In this document: in pieces, positions 34,559 through 44,516 of the stretch
Layout: each line of letters opens with the position of its first letter
How positions within the stretch are numbered: the stretch's first letter is position 1
Assembly: GCF_003700275.1 (NCBI RefSeq)
Contig: NZ_RBRE01000016.1
Span: forward strand, 1 to 64,000
DNA from: Pseudomonas cichorii
GTDB lineage: Bacteria > Pseudomonadota > Gammaproteobacteria > Pseudomonadales > Pseudomonadaceae
Length of the DNA: 64,000 bases
Direction of reading: 5' to 3'
Program-made: the position numbers and the translations under genes
The notes under the pieces: model-generated
Told to the model about the DNA's origin: nothing
Seen by the model: only the letters and a program-made list of their open reading frames with translations
The model's database searches: none

Positions 34559-36217
34559 ATGGCTGAACATGCAAAAGAACTGGTGCTGTTCAATGCAGCG
34601 ATTTATACCCTCGACACCCTTCAGCCCTGGGCCGATGCAATGGCTGTGCGTGACGGGCGCATCGTGGCGGTGGGTAGCGAGCAGCAGGCGCGTGCTGCAG
34701 TCAGTAGCGCTGCGCAAATCATCGATCTGGAGGGCCGGATGGTGATGCCCGGCCTGGCGGATATTCACAACCACTTCCTGATCGCTGGCCGCACCGAGCT
34801 TTACGAAATCAGTTTTCCCCCCAATACGTCCCTTGACGACATCATCGAGCGCGTTCGCGAAGCTGCCAGGGATGCACCGATGGATCGCTGGATTACTGGC
34901 GGCATATGGGGCAGCAACATGCTCGACCAGCTTACCTACGAAGCGCGGTTGCGCCTGGATGAAGCGGCAGGCGGGCGTCCGGTCATGCTGACCGATGACT
35001 CGCACCACAACCGCTGGTTGAACGATGCCGGGCTTGAAGCCTGCGGTATCGACAACGATACGCCTGACCCGCCGAACGGCACGGTTGTGCGGCGCCCTGA
35101 AAATGGCGAGGCTACTGGCCTGTTGCTCGAAGCGGCAGTTTCACTGGCCGAAGGCCCTGTGGGCCGGGCGTTGGCCGCCGAGCCGGAGCGCGATGTCGCC
35201 GCGGGTGTGCATGCACTGAAAAAACTCAATTCGGTCGGCATTACGGCATTGCAGGAGCCACTGAGTGCTCGCTTCGTCATGGACGCGATCAAGAGCATGG
35301 CGGAACGCGATCTGCTGACCTCCTGGGTAGTCGGGACCATGCCCGTGCAATCCGGGCCGTTCTCCACTGATGCCTGGGGAGAGGAGCTGTTTGCCCTGCG
35401 CGACGAGTACCGTAGTCAGTATTTCCGTCCTGAATTCGGCAAGCTGTTCATGGATGGCGTACCGACCACCCACACCTCGGCCTTGCTGGAACCCTATGTC
35501 GAAACCGAAACCTATGGCTGCTGTTTCCGGGGTACGAACTTCATGACCGTGCCGCAGTTGGCCAAAGTGATTGCCGACTGTGAAAAGGCCGATATCAGCG
35601 TAAAGATTCACTGCACCGGTGACGGTTCGGTGCGTGCAGCACTGGATGCATTCGAGGTCGTGCGCACGTTCAATGGTGGCAGTCGTCGTCATCAGATCGC
35701 CCATGCCGGTTACGTTCACCCTGACGACGTGCCGCGTTTCGTCGAACTGGACATCGTGGCCGACCTGTCACCCATGCTCTGGTTCCCGGGCATCATCGTC
35801 GAGCAGCTCAAGGTGGTGTTGTCCGAGGAACGGGTGGACAAGTCACACCGGCATGTCGATATGGAGAAGGCCGGTGTACTGATGGCAGCCGGTTCCGACT
35901 GGCCTGTAGTGCCTGACCCCAACCCGTTCATCGGGCTGCAGGGGATCATTACCCGTCGCGACCCGACCGGTCAGTTTCCGGGAGCGATTGGCGCCGATCA
36001 GGGACTGGATCTGGCCACTGCCTTGCGCGTCTACACTCTGGATCCGGTCAGGGCCATGGGCCTGGAAAAGGAAACCGGCTCGCTGGTAACAGGCAAGTCT
36101 GCCGACTTTATCGTGCTGGACCGCAATCTGTTTCAGATCCCGGCAGAGCAACTGATAGAAACCCGGGTCCTGCAGACGTACTTCGCTGGCCAGCGGGTGT
36201 ATGAGGCACAGGCATGA
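34559..36217 (+). CDS. YtcJ-like metal-dependent amidohydrolase
   Basis: A 552-residue amidohydrolase-superfamily enzyme. Metal ligands can be placed: H70-x-H72 (ADIHNHF), H351 (IHCTGDGSVRAALDA), H382 or H387 (IAHAGYVHPDD) and D447 (AAGSDWPV), with a possible carboxylated K295 (GKLFMDG). The N- and C-terminal beta-sandwich parts are GRIVAVGS and GKSADFIVLDRN. YtcJ-type members hydrolyse N-acyl or cyclic amide bonds; the substrate here is unknown. The ATG at 34559 follows AGAAAGG; the open frame upstream overlaps the permease and is not used. Its stop overlaps the CobW gene start by four bases (ATGA). Confidence 0.85.
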   Translation: MAEHAKELVLFNAAIYTLDTLQPWADAMAVRDGRIVAVGSEQQARAAVSSAAQIIDLEGRMVMPGLADIHNHFLIAGRTELYEISFPPNTSLDDIIERVREAARDAPMDRWITGGIWGSNMLDQLTYEARLRLDEAAGGRPVMLTDDSHHNRWLNDAGLEACGIDNDTPDPPNGTVVRRPENGEATGLLLEAAVSLAEGPVGRALAAEPERDVAAGVHALKKLNSVGITALQEPLSARFVMDAIKSMAERDLLTSWVVGTMPVQSGPFSTDAWGEELFALRDEYRSQYFRPEFGKLFMDGVPTTHTSALLEPYVETETYGCCFRGTNFMTVPQLAKVIADCEKADISVKIHCTGDGSVRAALDAFEVVRTFNGGSRRHQIAHAGYVHPDDVPRFVELDIVADLSPMLWFPGIIVEQLKVVLSEERVDKSHRHVDMEKAGVLMAAGSDWPVVPDPNPFIGLQGIITRRDPTGQFPGAIGADQGLDLATALRVYTLDPVRAMGLEKETGSLVTGKSADFIVLDRNLFQIPAEQLIETRVLQTYFAGQRVYEAQA

Positions 36218-37269
36218 GCGAGGGCGTTGACGGTCGCACCCCGGTCACGTTGCTGACCGGGTTTCTCGGCAGTGGCAAGACCACCATTCTCAATCATTTG
36301 CTGCAACAGCCGGAGCTGGCTGATACAGCGGTGATCATCAACGAGTTTGGCGAGATCGGGCTGGACCATCTTCTGGTGGAGCAGGTCAGCGAGAACCTGC
36401 GCCTGCTGCAGAGCGGTTGTCTGTGCTGCACCGTGCGTGGCGATCTGGTGGACACACTGGTCGATCTGCATGCGCGACGTGCACAGGCGCAACTGCCTTC
36501 GTTCAATCGGGTGATGATTGAAACCACCGGGCTGGCGGACCCGACTGCAATCCTGCAGACGTTCATGGTCGACCCCCAGGTGATCGCGCTTTATCGCCTG
36601 GATCAAGTGGTGACGGCCATCGATGCTGTAAACGCGGCGCGCACACTGGATCGGCATGGCGAAGCGCTCAGGCAGGTCTCGCTGGCTGATCGCATATTGC
36701 TGACCAAGACCGATCTTGCGAGTGAGGAGACGATCCGCTCCTTGCGAGAGCGCCTGCTGGACCTGAATCCCGACGCCAGGATTGTTCCGGTCATCAATGG
36801 ATCGGTATCGGCAGAAGACGTTTTGCAAACAGCCCCGTGGGATACGTTCAAGGCCGAGCAGCATCTGGCCCGTCTCGATGGCGGGCAGCGCGGTAACAGT
36901 CATCGCGACGGCAATGTGCAGTCCCACTGCCTGGTATTCAGCCAGCCGGTTTCAGAGGCTCGATTGGCCAACTGGCTGGAACTGATGGCAATGGTGCGCG
37001 GTGAAAGCCTGTTGCGGGTCAAGGGGCTTGTTCAGCTCGTCGAGCATCCTGAACAGCCGACCGTGATACACGGCGTGCAGCAAATCTTTCACCCTTTGCG
37101 GCAATTGCCTGCCTGGCCTGCGGATGACCGGCGCTCGCGGATTGTGCTGATCGTGCAGGACCTGGATTTTGCAGAAATCACGCGCACGTTCGAGAAGTTC
37201 GTCGGTGTCGCGTTACCGAAATTCCAACCGCTGTCATTACTCAAGGCGCTGGACCGGGCTGCGGGCTGA
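36214..37269 (+). CDS. CobW/COG0523 family GTP-binding metallochaperone
   Basis: A 351-residue GTPase. Walker A is GFLGSGKTT (residues 16-24), the metal site is C69-L-C71-C72 (SGCLCCTV), Walker B region is ETTGLADP and the guanine motif is TKTD. A C-terminal CobW_C domain follows about residue 235 (HCLVFSQPVSEARLANWLELM). COG0523 proteins load zinc, cobalt or other metals into client enzymes. The start overlaps the amidohydrolase stop, which argues that the amidohydrolase is the client. No Zur box was seen; expression should follow the operon. Confidence 0.85.
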   Translation: MSEGVDGRTPVTLLTGFLGSGKTTILNHLLQQPELADTAVIINEFGEIGLDHLLVEQVSENLRLLQSGCLCCTVRGDLVDTLVDLHARRAQAQLPSFNRVMIETTGLADPTAILQTFMVDPQVIALYRLDQVVTAIDAVNAARTLDRHGEALRQVSLADRILLTKTDLASEETIRSLRERLLDLNPDARIVPVINGSVSAEDVLQTAPWDTFKAEQHLARLDGGQRGNSHRDGNVQSHCLVFSQPVSEARLANWLELMAMVRGESLLRVKGLVQLVEHPEQPTVIHGVQQIFHPLRQLPAWPADDRRSRIVLIVQDLDFAEITRTFEKFVGVALPKFQPLSLLKALDRAAG

Positions 37270-37325
37270 CTGTGCTCGACTGATTCGACGCGATTGTCGA
37301 CAGGCGTACATTTTGCGAGGTTGAA

Positions 37326-38948
37326 GTGTTGAGATATCTAACGATTGGCAAGCGTGCCGGTGCAATTTTTACGCTGTTGGCGTTACTGACGATTTTCACG
37401 GGTTTCATCAACCTTTATGAAATGAGGCAGATGAACAGTGCGACGGAAGAGGTGCGTAATCAGTGGTTGCCAGCCGTTGTTGCACTGAGCGAAATCGGCG
37501 CGCAGATCGCAGAGGCGCGTGCGCTCACACTCAATGGCGTGATTGTCGAAGACAGTGACAATCAAATGAATGCAGCCGAGATGGCGAGGGATATTCTCAC
37601 TGTCTTGCCGTCGAAGTTCAGCGCCTACGAGAAGTTCGCGGTTAGCCCCGAGAGTCGAGAATTGTTCGACGGGTTTGTGGTTGCCTACAAGGCTTATCAA
37701 AACTATCAGGAACAGGTGTTGAAGGGTATTGAAGCCGGGGATCGGGCTGAGGCCAATAGCCTGGTGAACGGTCCTTTCGGTGACTATGCGAGCATGATGT
37801 TCGATGCCCTGGGGCGTCTGATTCTGTACAACTCCACCTCGGCCGATGAAGCGGCCATACGCAGTGCCCAGGCTGCAGAGCAGGCGTCCATGGTTTCGCT
37901 TGCTTCTCTGGGCGTTTTTCTGGTCTTGATCATTCTCTCGGCGGTATTGCTGACCCGCAGCATCGTGTCGCCGCTGCGTCAGGCTCTGCTGGTCGCCGAG
38001 CGGGTGGCCAACGGAAAACTGACCGACGAAATTGTCGTTAGCGGTCGCGACGAGCCGGCATTGCTTTTGGCTTCCCTGAGCAAGATGCAGAACAGTCTAC
38101 GCATGACGATTCATCAGATCGCCAGTTCCTCGGAGCAACTGGCATCGGCTTCCGAACAGCTACACACCGTGACTGAAAACGCCAACCGCAGCCTGCATCA
38201 GCAAAACGATGAGATCGAACAGGCGGCCACGGCAGTCAACGAGATGACTGCCGCGGTGGAAGAGGTCGCCAGAAACGCCGCCAATACTGCGCACACCTCG
38301 CACGATACCGACAGAGACGGGCGCGAAGGCCAGCGTCAGGTGCGTCAGACCATCGAGTCCATCGATGCACTTGCCGCGCTGGTCACCCGTGCGGCCGGGC
38401 AGGCTGTGGCACTGGCCAGCCAGACCGGCCAGATCAGCAAGGTGCTGGATGTGATTCGAGGCATTGCCAGGCAAACCAACCTGCTGGCATTGAACGCGGC
38501 AATCGAAGCAGCACGAGCCGGCGAGGCGGGGCGTGGGTTTGCCGTGGTAGCCGATGAAGTCCGCTCGCTGGCTCAGCGGACCCAGAACTCAACTGAAGAA
38601 ATCGAGATCATGATCGAAAATATTCAGTCAGGTACCGACAGCACCGTGCAGGCTTTGCAGGTCAGCGCCGAGCAGGCTCAGTTGACGCTTCAGGCGGCGG
38701 GCAGCACTGGCATTGCGCTGGAAAGGATCACGCTGTCGATTTCGCGTATCAACGAGCTGAATCTGGTCATTGCCAGTGCTTCGCAAGAGCAGGCGCATGT
38801 TGCCCATGAGGTTGACCGCAATCTGGTGAACATTCGCGATCTGTCCCTGCAAACGGCAGTTGGAGCCAACCAGACCAGCTCGTCCAGTCAGGAACTGTCG
38901 CGCCTGGCTGCCGAGCTGAATACGTTGATTGCGAGGTTCGCTATCTGA
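37326..38948 (+). CDS. Methyl-accepting chemotaxis protein
   Basis: A 540-residue chemoreceptor starting at a GTG behind GCGAGGTTGAA. Helix one ([18 protein letters not shown]) and helix two ([19 protein letters not shown], near residue 190-210) enclose a four-helix-bundle ligand domain of about 155 residues. HAMP and the signalling domain follow, with the highly conserved hairpin [40 protein letters not shown]. There is no C-terminal CheR-binding pentapeptide. It lies 56 bases after the CobW gene and could be co-transcribed with the accessory operon, sensing the same compound. Confidence 0.88.
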   Translation: MLRYLTIGKRAGAIFTLLALLTIFTGFINLYEMRQMNSATEEVRNQWLPAVVALSEIGAQIAEARALTLNGVIVEDSDNQMNAAEMARDILTVLPSKFSAYEKFAVSPESRELFDGFVVAYKAYQNYQEQVLKGIEAGDRAEANSLVNGPFGDYASMMFDALGRLILYNSTSADEAAIRSAQAAEQASMVSLASLGVFLVLIILSAVLLTRSIVSPLRQALLVAERVANGKLTDEIVVSGRDEPALLLASLSKMQNSLRMTIHQIASSSEQLASASEQLHTVTENANRSLHQQNDEIEQAATAVNEMTAAVEEVARNAANTAHTSHDTDRDGREGQRQVRQTIESIDALAALVTRAAGQAVALASQTGQISKVLDVIRGIARQTNLLALNAAIEAARAGEAGRGFAVVADEVRSLAQRTQNSTEEIEIMIENIQSGTDSTVQALQVSAEQAQLTLQAAGSTGIALERITLSISRINELNLVIASASQEQAHVAHEVDRNLVNIRDLSLQTAVGANQTSSSSQELSRLAAELNTLIARFAI

Positions 38949-39260
38949 GGAATCAGGCAGCAGTCCGCTATCGTGGGTGTCTCGTCGAAGCAGTAAGAGC
39001 CCGCACCATGGCGCAGCATCTCTTGCAGCACGAGAATCCCGCAAGCAACTGAATCGCTGCTGAAAACAAGGAGATGTGTTGTCTCACAGGTTCCTGGTGT
39101 GCAGTTTTCTCTGCGGTGGCATACAGAGCCCAAGTGGCTTGGGGAGTGTGCTACGTCACGCTCTCCAAAAAATCCCGCCCGCCCACCGTTCCTTTTTTTC
39201 GTTTTCAGCTAAGGTGTTGTAAAGCTGAATCTCACGTTCTGTGATGCAAGGAGCTATCTG
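38949..39260. other. Intergenic stretch between chemoreceptor and GvpU-like genes
   Basis: This 312-base gap contains no convincing gene. It has one 7-base inverted repeat (TTCAGCT at 39204-39210, AGCTGAA at 39223-39229) about 35 bases before the next gene and a T-rich run at 39192-39199. It may mark the right end of the accessory block, but no copy of the tRNA-Ser 3' end was found here. Confidence 0.4.
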
Positions 39261-39731
39261 ATGTCGGACGTAAACCAGGCGCAACATACACAACCGTCTC
39301 CCAGCCAGAGTCATGATGATGTCATCGCCCAGTTCAAGTGGCAGGGCAAGCAGATCGACTGGCTGCTGCAATGGTTGGTCAAGTTCGTGGCAAACACCAA
39401 GGTCGAATTGGGGATTACCCTGTCGGTAGGCGGAAACCTCGTTTCCGGTCACCTGATTTCCCACGACACCTACTTTGAACAGCTGGCTGCCGATATCTCG
39501 GCTCCCTTCAGCAAGTTCAACAACGGTACCGACGAGTCGATGAAGGAGATGATTCTCTCGTTCCGTCCGGGCGAGTCCACTGAAGATACTCCAGCGTTCC
39601 ACTTCATCCACCTGAAGGACTGCCGCACCTACTCCACGGATGAAAGTCCGATCTGCGAAGCAGGCGTGCTGTGGCGTGGCAGAATCGCAGCGGTCGATGG
39701 CTTCACGATCGGGCTGATTGCCCGCAAGTGA
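39261..39731 (+). CDS. GvpU-like protein
   Basis: A 156-residue soluble protein. The segments VELGITLSVGGNLVSGHLIS and FIHLKDCRTY...GVLWRGRIAAVDGFTIG resemble GvpU, an accessory protein of gas-vesicle clusters that in Bacillus megaterium forms phase-separated or clustering assemblies. No gas-vesicle genes are near and Pseudomonas normally lacks them, so the protein must do something else. The ATG follows AAGGAGCTATCTG. The first 20 residues are polar (QAQHTQPSPSQSHDD) and likely disordered. Family assignment comes from pattern recall only. Confidence 0.58.
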   Translation: MSDVNQAQHTQPSPSQSHDDVIAQFKWQGKQIDWLLQWLVKFVANTKVELGITLSVGGNLVSGHLISHDTYFEQLAADISAPFSKFNNGTDESMKEMILSFRPGESTEDTPAFHFIHLKDCRTYSTDESPICEAGVLWRGRIAAVDGFTIGLIARK

Positions 39732-39792
39732 GAGCCTGAGCTGTTCAATGGCCCCGGTACTTGCCGGGGCTTTTGATTTATGGCGGCTGTGG

Positions 39793-40440
39793 CTACTGGC
39801 GCAGTTTCAGCCACGGCGCTTGTGTTTCAACACGTAATCCCGTGTAACTCGCCAGGGTCGCATCTTCACTTTCAAAAGGATGCAGGTGAGCGGCTGTTAT
39901 TACCACCACACTGGCTCCGGCTGCCTTGGCCGCTGCGATACCTGCGGGCGCGTCTTCAAAAACCAGGCAGTCCTGTGCGGCCACGCCGAGCCGTCTGGCG
40001 GCCAGCAGAAAACCATCAGGTGCAGGTTTACCCTGGGTGACGTCTTCGGCAGTAATGACGATTTCGGGTAGCGACAGCCCGGCGGCGTGCATGCGGGCCC
40101 TGGCCAGTGCAAGCGGTGCGGAAGTGACCATGGCCCAGCGATCGGCAGGCAGTGAAGCCAGGAAGGCCGCAACGCCTTCAATCGCCTGAACACCCTCGAC
40201 ATCGTCGATCTCGGCCTGGGAAATGGCTGCCGCTTCCTGTTCGGCATCCACATTCGGCAGGTTTTGCCGGCGGACCGTATCGATACAGCGTACGCCATGA
40301 ATGGTCGGTAGAAAGGTTTCTACGTCGATACCGTGCTGCTGCGCCCATTGCGCCCAGACACGTTCGGCGGCAATTACAGAGTTGAGCAAAGTCCCGTCCA
40401 TATCGAACAGGAATGCTGCAAATCGCTTCTCTTCAAGCAT
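39793..40440 (-). CDS. HAD-superfamily sugar/glycerol phosphatase
   Basis: A 215-residue HAD hydrolase. Motif I is LFDMDGTLLNS (D13, D15), motif II is MVTSAPL, the conserved lysine is in GKPAPDGF and motif III is VFEDAPAGIAAAKAAG. The helical cap between residues 18 and 85 fits the beta-phosphoglucomutase/YfbT/GPP branch, which removes phosphate from sugar phosphates or glycerol 3-phosphate. The start MLEEKRFAAF at 40440 follows GGGAGC. It is monocistronic and divergent from the malic enzyme gene. Confidence 0.84.
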   Translation of the reverse strand: MLEEKRFAAFLFDMDGTLLNSVIAAERVWAQWAQQHGIDVETFLPTIHGVRCIDTVRRQNLPNVDAEQEAAAISQAEIDDVEGVQAIEGVAAFLASLPADRWAMVTSAPLALARARMHAAGLSLPEIVITAEDVTQGKPAPDGFLLAARRLGVAAQDCLVFEDAPAGIAAAKAAGASVVVITAAHLHPFESEDATLASYTGLRVETQAPWLKLRQ

Positions 40441-40711
40441 GCATGCTCCCTTGGTAATGGCGCTGATGACGGGCAAATATGCTCCTGCATAGCTTGCATC
40501 TGCAAGGCGACAGGCGAGGTTTGTTTTTACAAGGGGACATCATTTGGCCATGTTTTGCGCGACAAAATGTCGCAACTCGCTCTATCGAGAGTAATATGTG
40601 GCATCCGATTTTTATGTCCGGAATGGCCTGATAGAGAACTGGCAACGCCAGGCTGCCCGCCCCGGTCGATACCCAGAACCAATGAGTAGACGAAAAAGGC
40701 GATTAGAAAAA

Positions 40712-42403
40712 ATGACCAACACTTCGCGACCTTTATACATTTCCTATGCCGGCCCCTCGCTGCTGGAAATGCCCCTGCTGAACAAGGGCAGTGCTTTTAC
40801 CCCGCAAGAGCGGGTCGAATTCAACCTCATCGGGCTGCTGCCGCAGAACGTAGAGACGATCGAAGAGCAAGTGACTCGCGTGTACAGCCAGTACAAGCAG
40901 TGCGCTACCGATCTGGACAAGCATATTTATCTGCGCTCAATCCAGGACAACAACGAGACATTGTTCTTCCGCCTGCTGGACTCGCATCTCGACGAGATGC
41001 TGCCGATCATTTACACGCCAACGGTCGGCCAGGCGTGCCAGGAATTCTCGAAGATCTACCGTACGCACCGTGGGCTGTTCATTTCCTACCCCGAGCGCGA
41101 CCGCATCGACGACATTCTGCGCAGCGCCACCAAGGACCGGATCAAGATCATCGTGGTCACCGACAGCGAGCGCATTCTGGGTCTGGGCGACCAGGGCATC
41201 GGCGGCATGGGCATCCCGATTGGCAAGCTGTCGCTGTACACCGCCTGTGGCGGCATCAGCCCGGCCTACACACTGCCGATCGTGCTCGATGTCGGCACCA
41301 ACAACCGCGAACTGCTCGACGACCCGATGTACATGGGCTGGCGTCATGAGCGGGTCAGCGGCAAGGAATATGACGACTTCATCGCGTCCTTCATCGATGC
41401 CGTTCAGCGTCGCTGGCCGGATGTGCTACTGCAGTTCGAGGATTTCGCCCAGTCCAACGCCATGCCGTTGCTGGAGAAATATCGCGACGAGCTGTGCTGT
41501 TTCAACGATGACATCCAGGGCACGGCATCGGTTGCCGTGGGCACCTTGCTGGCTGCCTGCAAGGCCAAGAATGAGACGCTGGGCCAGCAGAAGGTGGTGT
41601 TCCTGGGCGCCGGTTCTGCCGGTTGCGGCATTGCCGAACACATCATCGCGGCCATGAAGATCGAAGGGCTGAGCGAAAGCGAGGCGCGTAAGCGTATTTT
41701 CATGGTCGACCGGTTCGGCTTGCTGACCGAAGGCATGGATAACCTGCTGGACTTCCAGCAGCGTCTGGCCCAGAAGGCGGGTGATGTGGCCGGTTGGGCG
41801 GCGGGCGGTGACGCCTTCCCGCAATTGCTCGATGTGGTGAGCAATGCCGGGGCCACGGTTCTGATCGGCGTCTCGGGGCAGCGTGGCCTGTTCACCGAGC
41901 AAGTGATCCGTGAGCTGCACAAGCATTGTGCCAAGCCGCTGGTCATGCCGCTGTCGAACCCGACCTCGAAAGTCGAAGCCACGCCGGAAGAGATACTGCG
42001 CTGGACGGACGGCAATGCCCTGGTTGCCACCGGCAGCCCGTTTGCGCCGGTCGAGATCAATGGCCGCACGATTCATATCGCGCAGTGCAACAACTCCTAT
42101 ATTTTCCCGGGCATCGGCCTGGGTGTGGTGGCTTGCAAGGCTTCGCGCATCACCGACCGGATGCTGATGGCGGCTTCCAATGCGCTGGCGGAGTGTTCAC
42201 CGATGGTGTCCGGACTTGGCGACGCTGTGTTGCCGCCGCTCAAGGACATCCAGCAGGTCAGTCGCAAGATCGCCCTGGCCGTTGCCAGGGAGGCCCAGGC
42301 TGAAGGTCTGGCCCTTGAAACCTCGGATGAGGTATTGCAGGCGGCCATCGAGCGTAACTTCTGGTTGCCTGAGTATCGTGCCTATCGTCGTCGCTCGGTC
42401 TGA
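40712..42403 (+). CDS. maeA: NAD-dependent malic enzyme
   Basis: A 563-residue enzyme that decarboxylates malate to pyruvate with NAD. The sequence is that of the SfcA/MaeA class: [72 protein letters not shown] and the nucleotide site [16 protein letters not shown]. Length is as in E. coli MaeA (565). The ATG at 40712 is used; an upstream in-frame ATG at 40682 would add an unusual basic leader. It is monocistronic with a strong terminator after it. Confidence 0.93.
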   Translation: MTNTSRPLYISYAGPSLLEMPLLNKGSAFTPQERVEFNLIGLLPQNVETIEEQVTRVYSQYKQCATDLDKHIYLRSIQDNNETLFFRLLDSHLDEMLPIIYTPTVGQACQEFSKIYRTHRGLFISYPERDRIDDILRSATKDRIKIIVVTDSERILGLGDQGIGGMGIPIGKLSLYTACGGISPAYTLPIVLDVGTNNRELLDDPMYMGWRHERVSGKEYDDFIASFIDAVQRRWPDVLLQFEDFAQSNAMPLLEKYRDELCCFNDDIQGTASVAVGTLLAACKAKNETLGQQKVVFLGAGSAGCGIAEHIIAAMKIEGLSESEARKRIFMVDRFGLLTEGMDNLLDFQQRLAQKAGDVAGWAAGGDAFPQLLDVVSNAGATVLIGVSGQRGLFTEQVIRELHKHCAKPLVMPLSNPTSKVEATPEEILRWTDGNALVATGSPFAPVEINGRTIHIAQCNNSYIFPGIGLGVVACKASRITDRMLMAASNALAECSPMVSGLGDAVLPPLKDIQQVSRKIALAVAREAQAEGLALETSDEVLQAAIERNFWLPEYRAYRRRSV

Positions 42404-42421
42404 TTAACCGGCGCTGTTGAT

Positions 42422-42460
42422 AAAAGCCCCTTCACGAGCCGATTGTGAAGGGGCTTTTTT
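42422..42460 (+). terminator. Terminator of the malic enzyme gene
   Basis: AAAAGCCCCTTCAC (42422-42435) and GTGAAGGGGCTTTT (42445-42458) are perfect 14-base complements around a nine-base loop, followed by TT. It begins 19 bases after the stop codon. Confidence 0.9.
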
Positions 42461-42648
42461 ATTGGGGATTCTGCTTTTAAAAAGCCGAGGTTGCCTGAGG
42501 GTTTTTTCCTACGATGAAATAAGTTTAATCCGACCTGTTGTTTGCATTCTTTTCACAAAAAATTGATAGAATCCCGCCTAAAGTCTGCGCATGGATGGGC
42601 CGCCTGGTTTAATCCGTACATAATGAAAATTACCTAAGCAGACTGTAA

Positions 42649-44301
42649 ATGCTGAAGATAAAAGCCGTTCGTCCCGAAGTTGTCACGCTGTTTGCCAGTG
42701 CCTTTTTATTGTTCGGTTTTAATGTCAATTTCTGGCAGCATCTTTTTGAAATTACCGGAGGCAGCACCCAGGGTGTCGCCATACGCATTGCCTTCGGGGT
42801 GATGGTCTTCTGTGTATTCAATATCGTTCTGACCCTGCTTTCCTTCAAACGGGTGCTCAAGCCCGTATTGATCTTACTGTTTCTTGCCAGTGCCGGCGTT
42901 GCTTACTTCATGAATGAATATGGCGTCATGATCGATGCCGGCATGTTTCGCAACTTTGCGGAAACCAACCCTACTGAAGTTCAAGGCTTGCTGTCCTTGA
43001 AACTCGCCCTGTACATCCTCTTGCTGGGTGTGCTGCCGTCTTTGCTGCTGTGGAAAACCCCGATCAACTATCGTCGCTGGCACCGTGAGCTGTTCAGCAA
43101 GGTGCTGGTCTGCCTGATCTGTTCCGTGTCGATGGGCGGGGTGGCGTTGGCGAATTATCAAGGGTTGTCGTCACTGTTCCGCAATCACCATGAGCTGCGA
43201 CTGATGGTTGTGCCGAGCAATTACATCGGTGCATCGGTTGGTTATCTGAGCGAGCAGATCATCTCGTCCCAGCGCCCGTTTCTGGCGATTGGACAAGACG
43301 CCAAACGCTCGCCGGACTGGTCAACCCATACCCGTAAATCCCTGACCGTACTGGTCGTTGGTGAAAGTGCGCGGGCAGAGAACTTCGGCATTCTGGGTTA
43401 TGGGCGCAACACTACGCCAAAGCTCAATAAGCAAAGCGGTCTGGTGGCCTTTACCGATGTGTATTCCTGTGGCACTGAAACAGCCGTGTCGGTGCCCTGC
43501 ATGTTTTCCAATATGGGCCGCAAGGACTACAACGCGACCAGGGCCCGCAATCAGGAAGGCTTGCTGGATGTGCTCAAGCGCGCCGGTCTTGAAGTGATAT
43601 GGCGCGATAACCAGTCCGGCTGCAAGGGCACCTGTGATCGCGTGGCTTTCCAGGATGTCAGCAACCTCAAGGATCCGTTGTTGTGCGCCAATAACGAATG
43701 CCATGACGAGATTCTGCTGCAAGGCCTGGATGCGTTTATCGACAGCCTGGATAAGGACACCGTGCTGGTATTGCACCAGATGGGCAGTCACGGGCCTGAG
43801 TATTTCAAGCGCTATCCCAAGGCCTTTGAAAAGTTTACCCCGGTCTGTGAAAGCAATGCGCTGAACAACTGCAGCCGGGAAGCCATTATCAATGGTTATG
43901 ACAATACGCTGCTTTATACCGATCATGTCCTGTCTACATTGATCGATGTATTGCGCAGTCATCAGGATAAAGTCGATACCGCCATGTTGTATCTGTCGGA
44001 TCATGGCGAGTCACTGGGTGAATATAATCTGTTCCTGCATGGTACGCCTTACATGTTGGCGCCTGATCAACAGAAGCATGTACCGATGATGGTGTGGTTG
44101 TCCGATAGTTATCAGAAGTCTTTTGCCGTCAATCCGGAGTGTCTGGCCAAAGAGCGCAATGCGCCGCTGAGTCAGGACAACCTGTTTCATTCCATGCTCG
44201 GGTTGTTGAAGGTCGATACCAAGGCTTATGTCCCCGGCCTGGATATGTTTTCCGGCTGCCGAAGCATGATGGACAAGACTGATGTGGCGGCCAGTAAATA
44301 A
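42649..44301 (+). CDS. eptA: Lipid A phosphoethanolamine transferase
   Basis: A 550-residue inner-membrane enzyme that transfers phosphoethanolamine from phosphatidylethanolamine to lipid A, lowering negative charge and polymyxin binding. Five N-terminal helices (to about residue 170) precede the periplasmic alkaline-phosphatase-like domain. The nucleophile is T278 in SCGTETAVSVPCMFS, with the flanking C274-C284 disulfide as in EptA and MCR proteins; zinc ligands include E239 (GESARAENFG) and the SDHGESLGE motif. It is monocistronic. No pmrAB-like regulator is adjacent. Confidence 0.92.
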   Translation: MLKIKAVRPEVVTLFASAFLLFGFNVNFWQHLFEITGGSTQGVAIRIAFGVMVFCVFNIVLTLLSFKRVLKPVLILLFLASAGVAYFMNEYGVMIDAGMFRNFAETNPTEVQGLLSLKLALYILLLGVLPSLLLWKTPINYRRWHRELFSKVLVCLICSVSMGGVALANYQGLSSLFRNHHELRLMVVPSNYIGASVGYLSEQIISSQRPFLAIGQDAKRSPDWSTHTRKSLTVLVVGESARAENFGILGYGRNTTPKLNKQSGLVAFTDVYSCGTETAVSVPCMFSNMGRKDYNATRARNQEGLLDVLKRAGLEVIWRDNQSGCKGTCDRVAFQDVSNLKDPLLCANNECHDEILLQGLDAFIDSLDKDTVLVLHQMGSHGPEYFKRYPKAFEKFTPVCESNALNNCSREAIINGYDNTLLYTDHVLSTLIDVLRSHQDKVDTAMLYLSDHGESLGEYNLFLHGTPYMLAPDQQKHVPMMVWLSDSYQKSFAVNPECLAKERNAPLSQDNLFHSMLGLLKVDTKAYVPGLDMFSGCRSMMDKTDVAASK

Positions 44302-44516
44302 CCGATCATTTTTTCCGGTGATGGTGTGGACGCCATGTTGCGCCTCGCAAGCCCGTCATGGCGCATGAATGCGCCGTTTCGGGCCAGGTTCTGTACGGAT
44401 TGTCGGCCTGCTGTCTGTCGCCTGTTGCCATGAAGATATTCAAGAGTTGCAGCACAGACGCGCGATAACCTCCTATGGCGATATATACTGCGCGCCATTG
44501 ATAAAGGGAGAGCCGT

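Noticed and set aside
38949..39260. Right-hand attachment site (copy of the tRNA-Ser 3' end) at the block border
   Set aside because: I searched by eye for GGTTCGAATCCCTATCTC-like sequence after the chemoreceptor and after the GvpU-like gene and found none.
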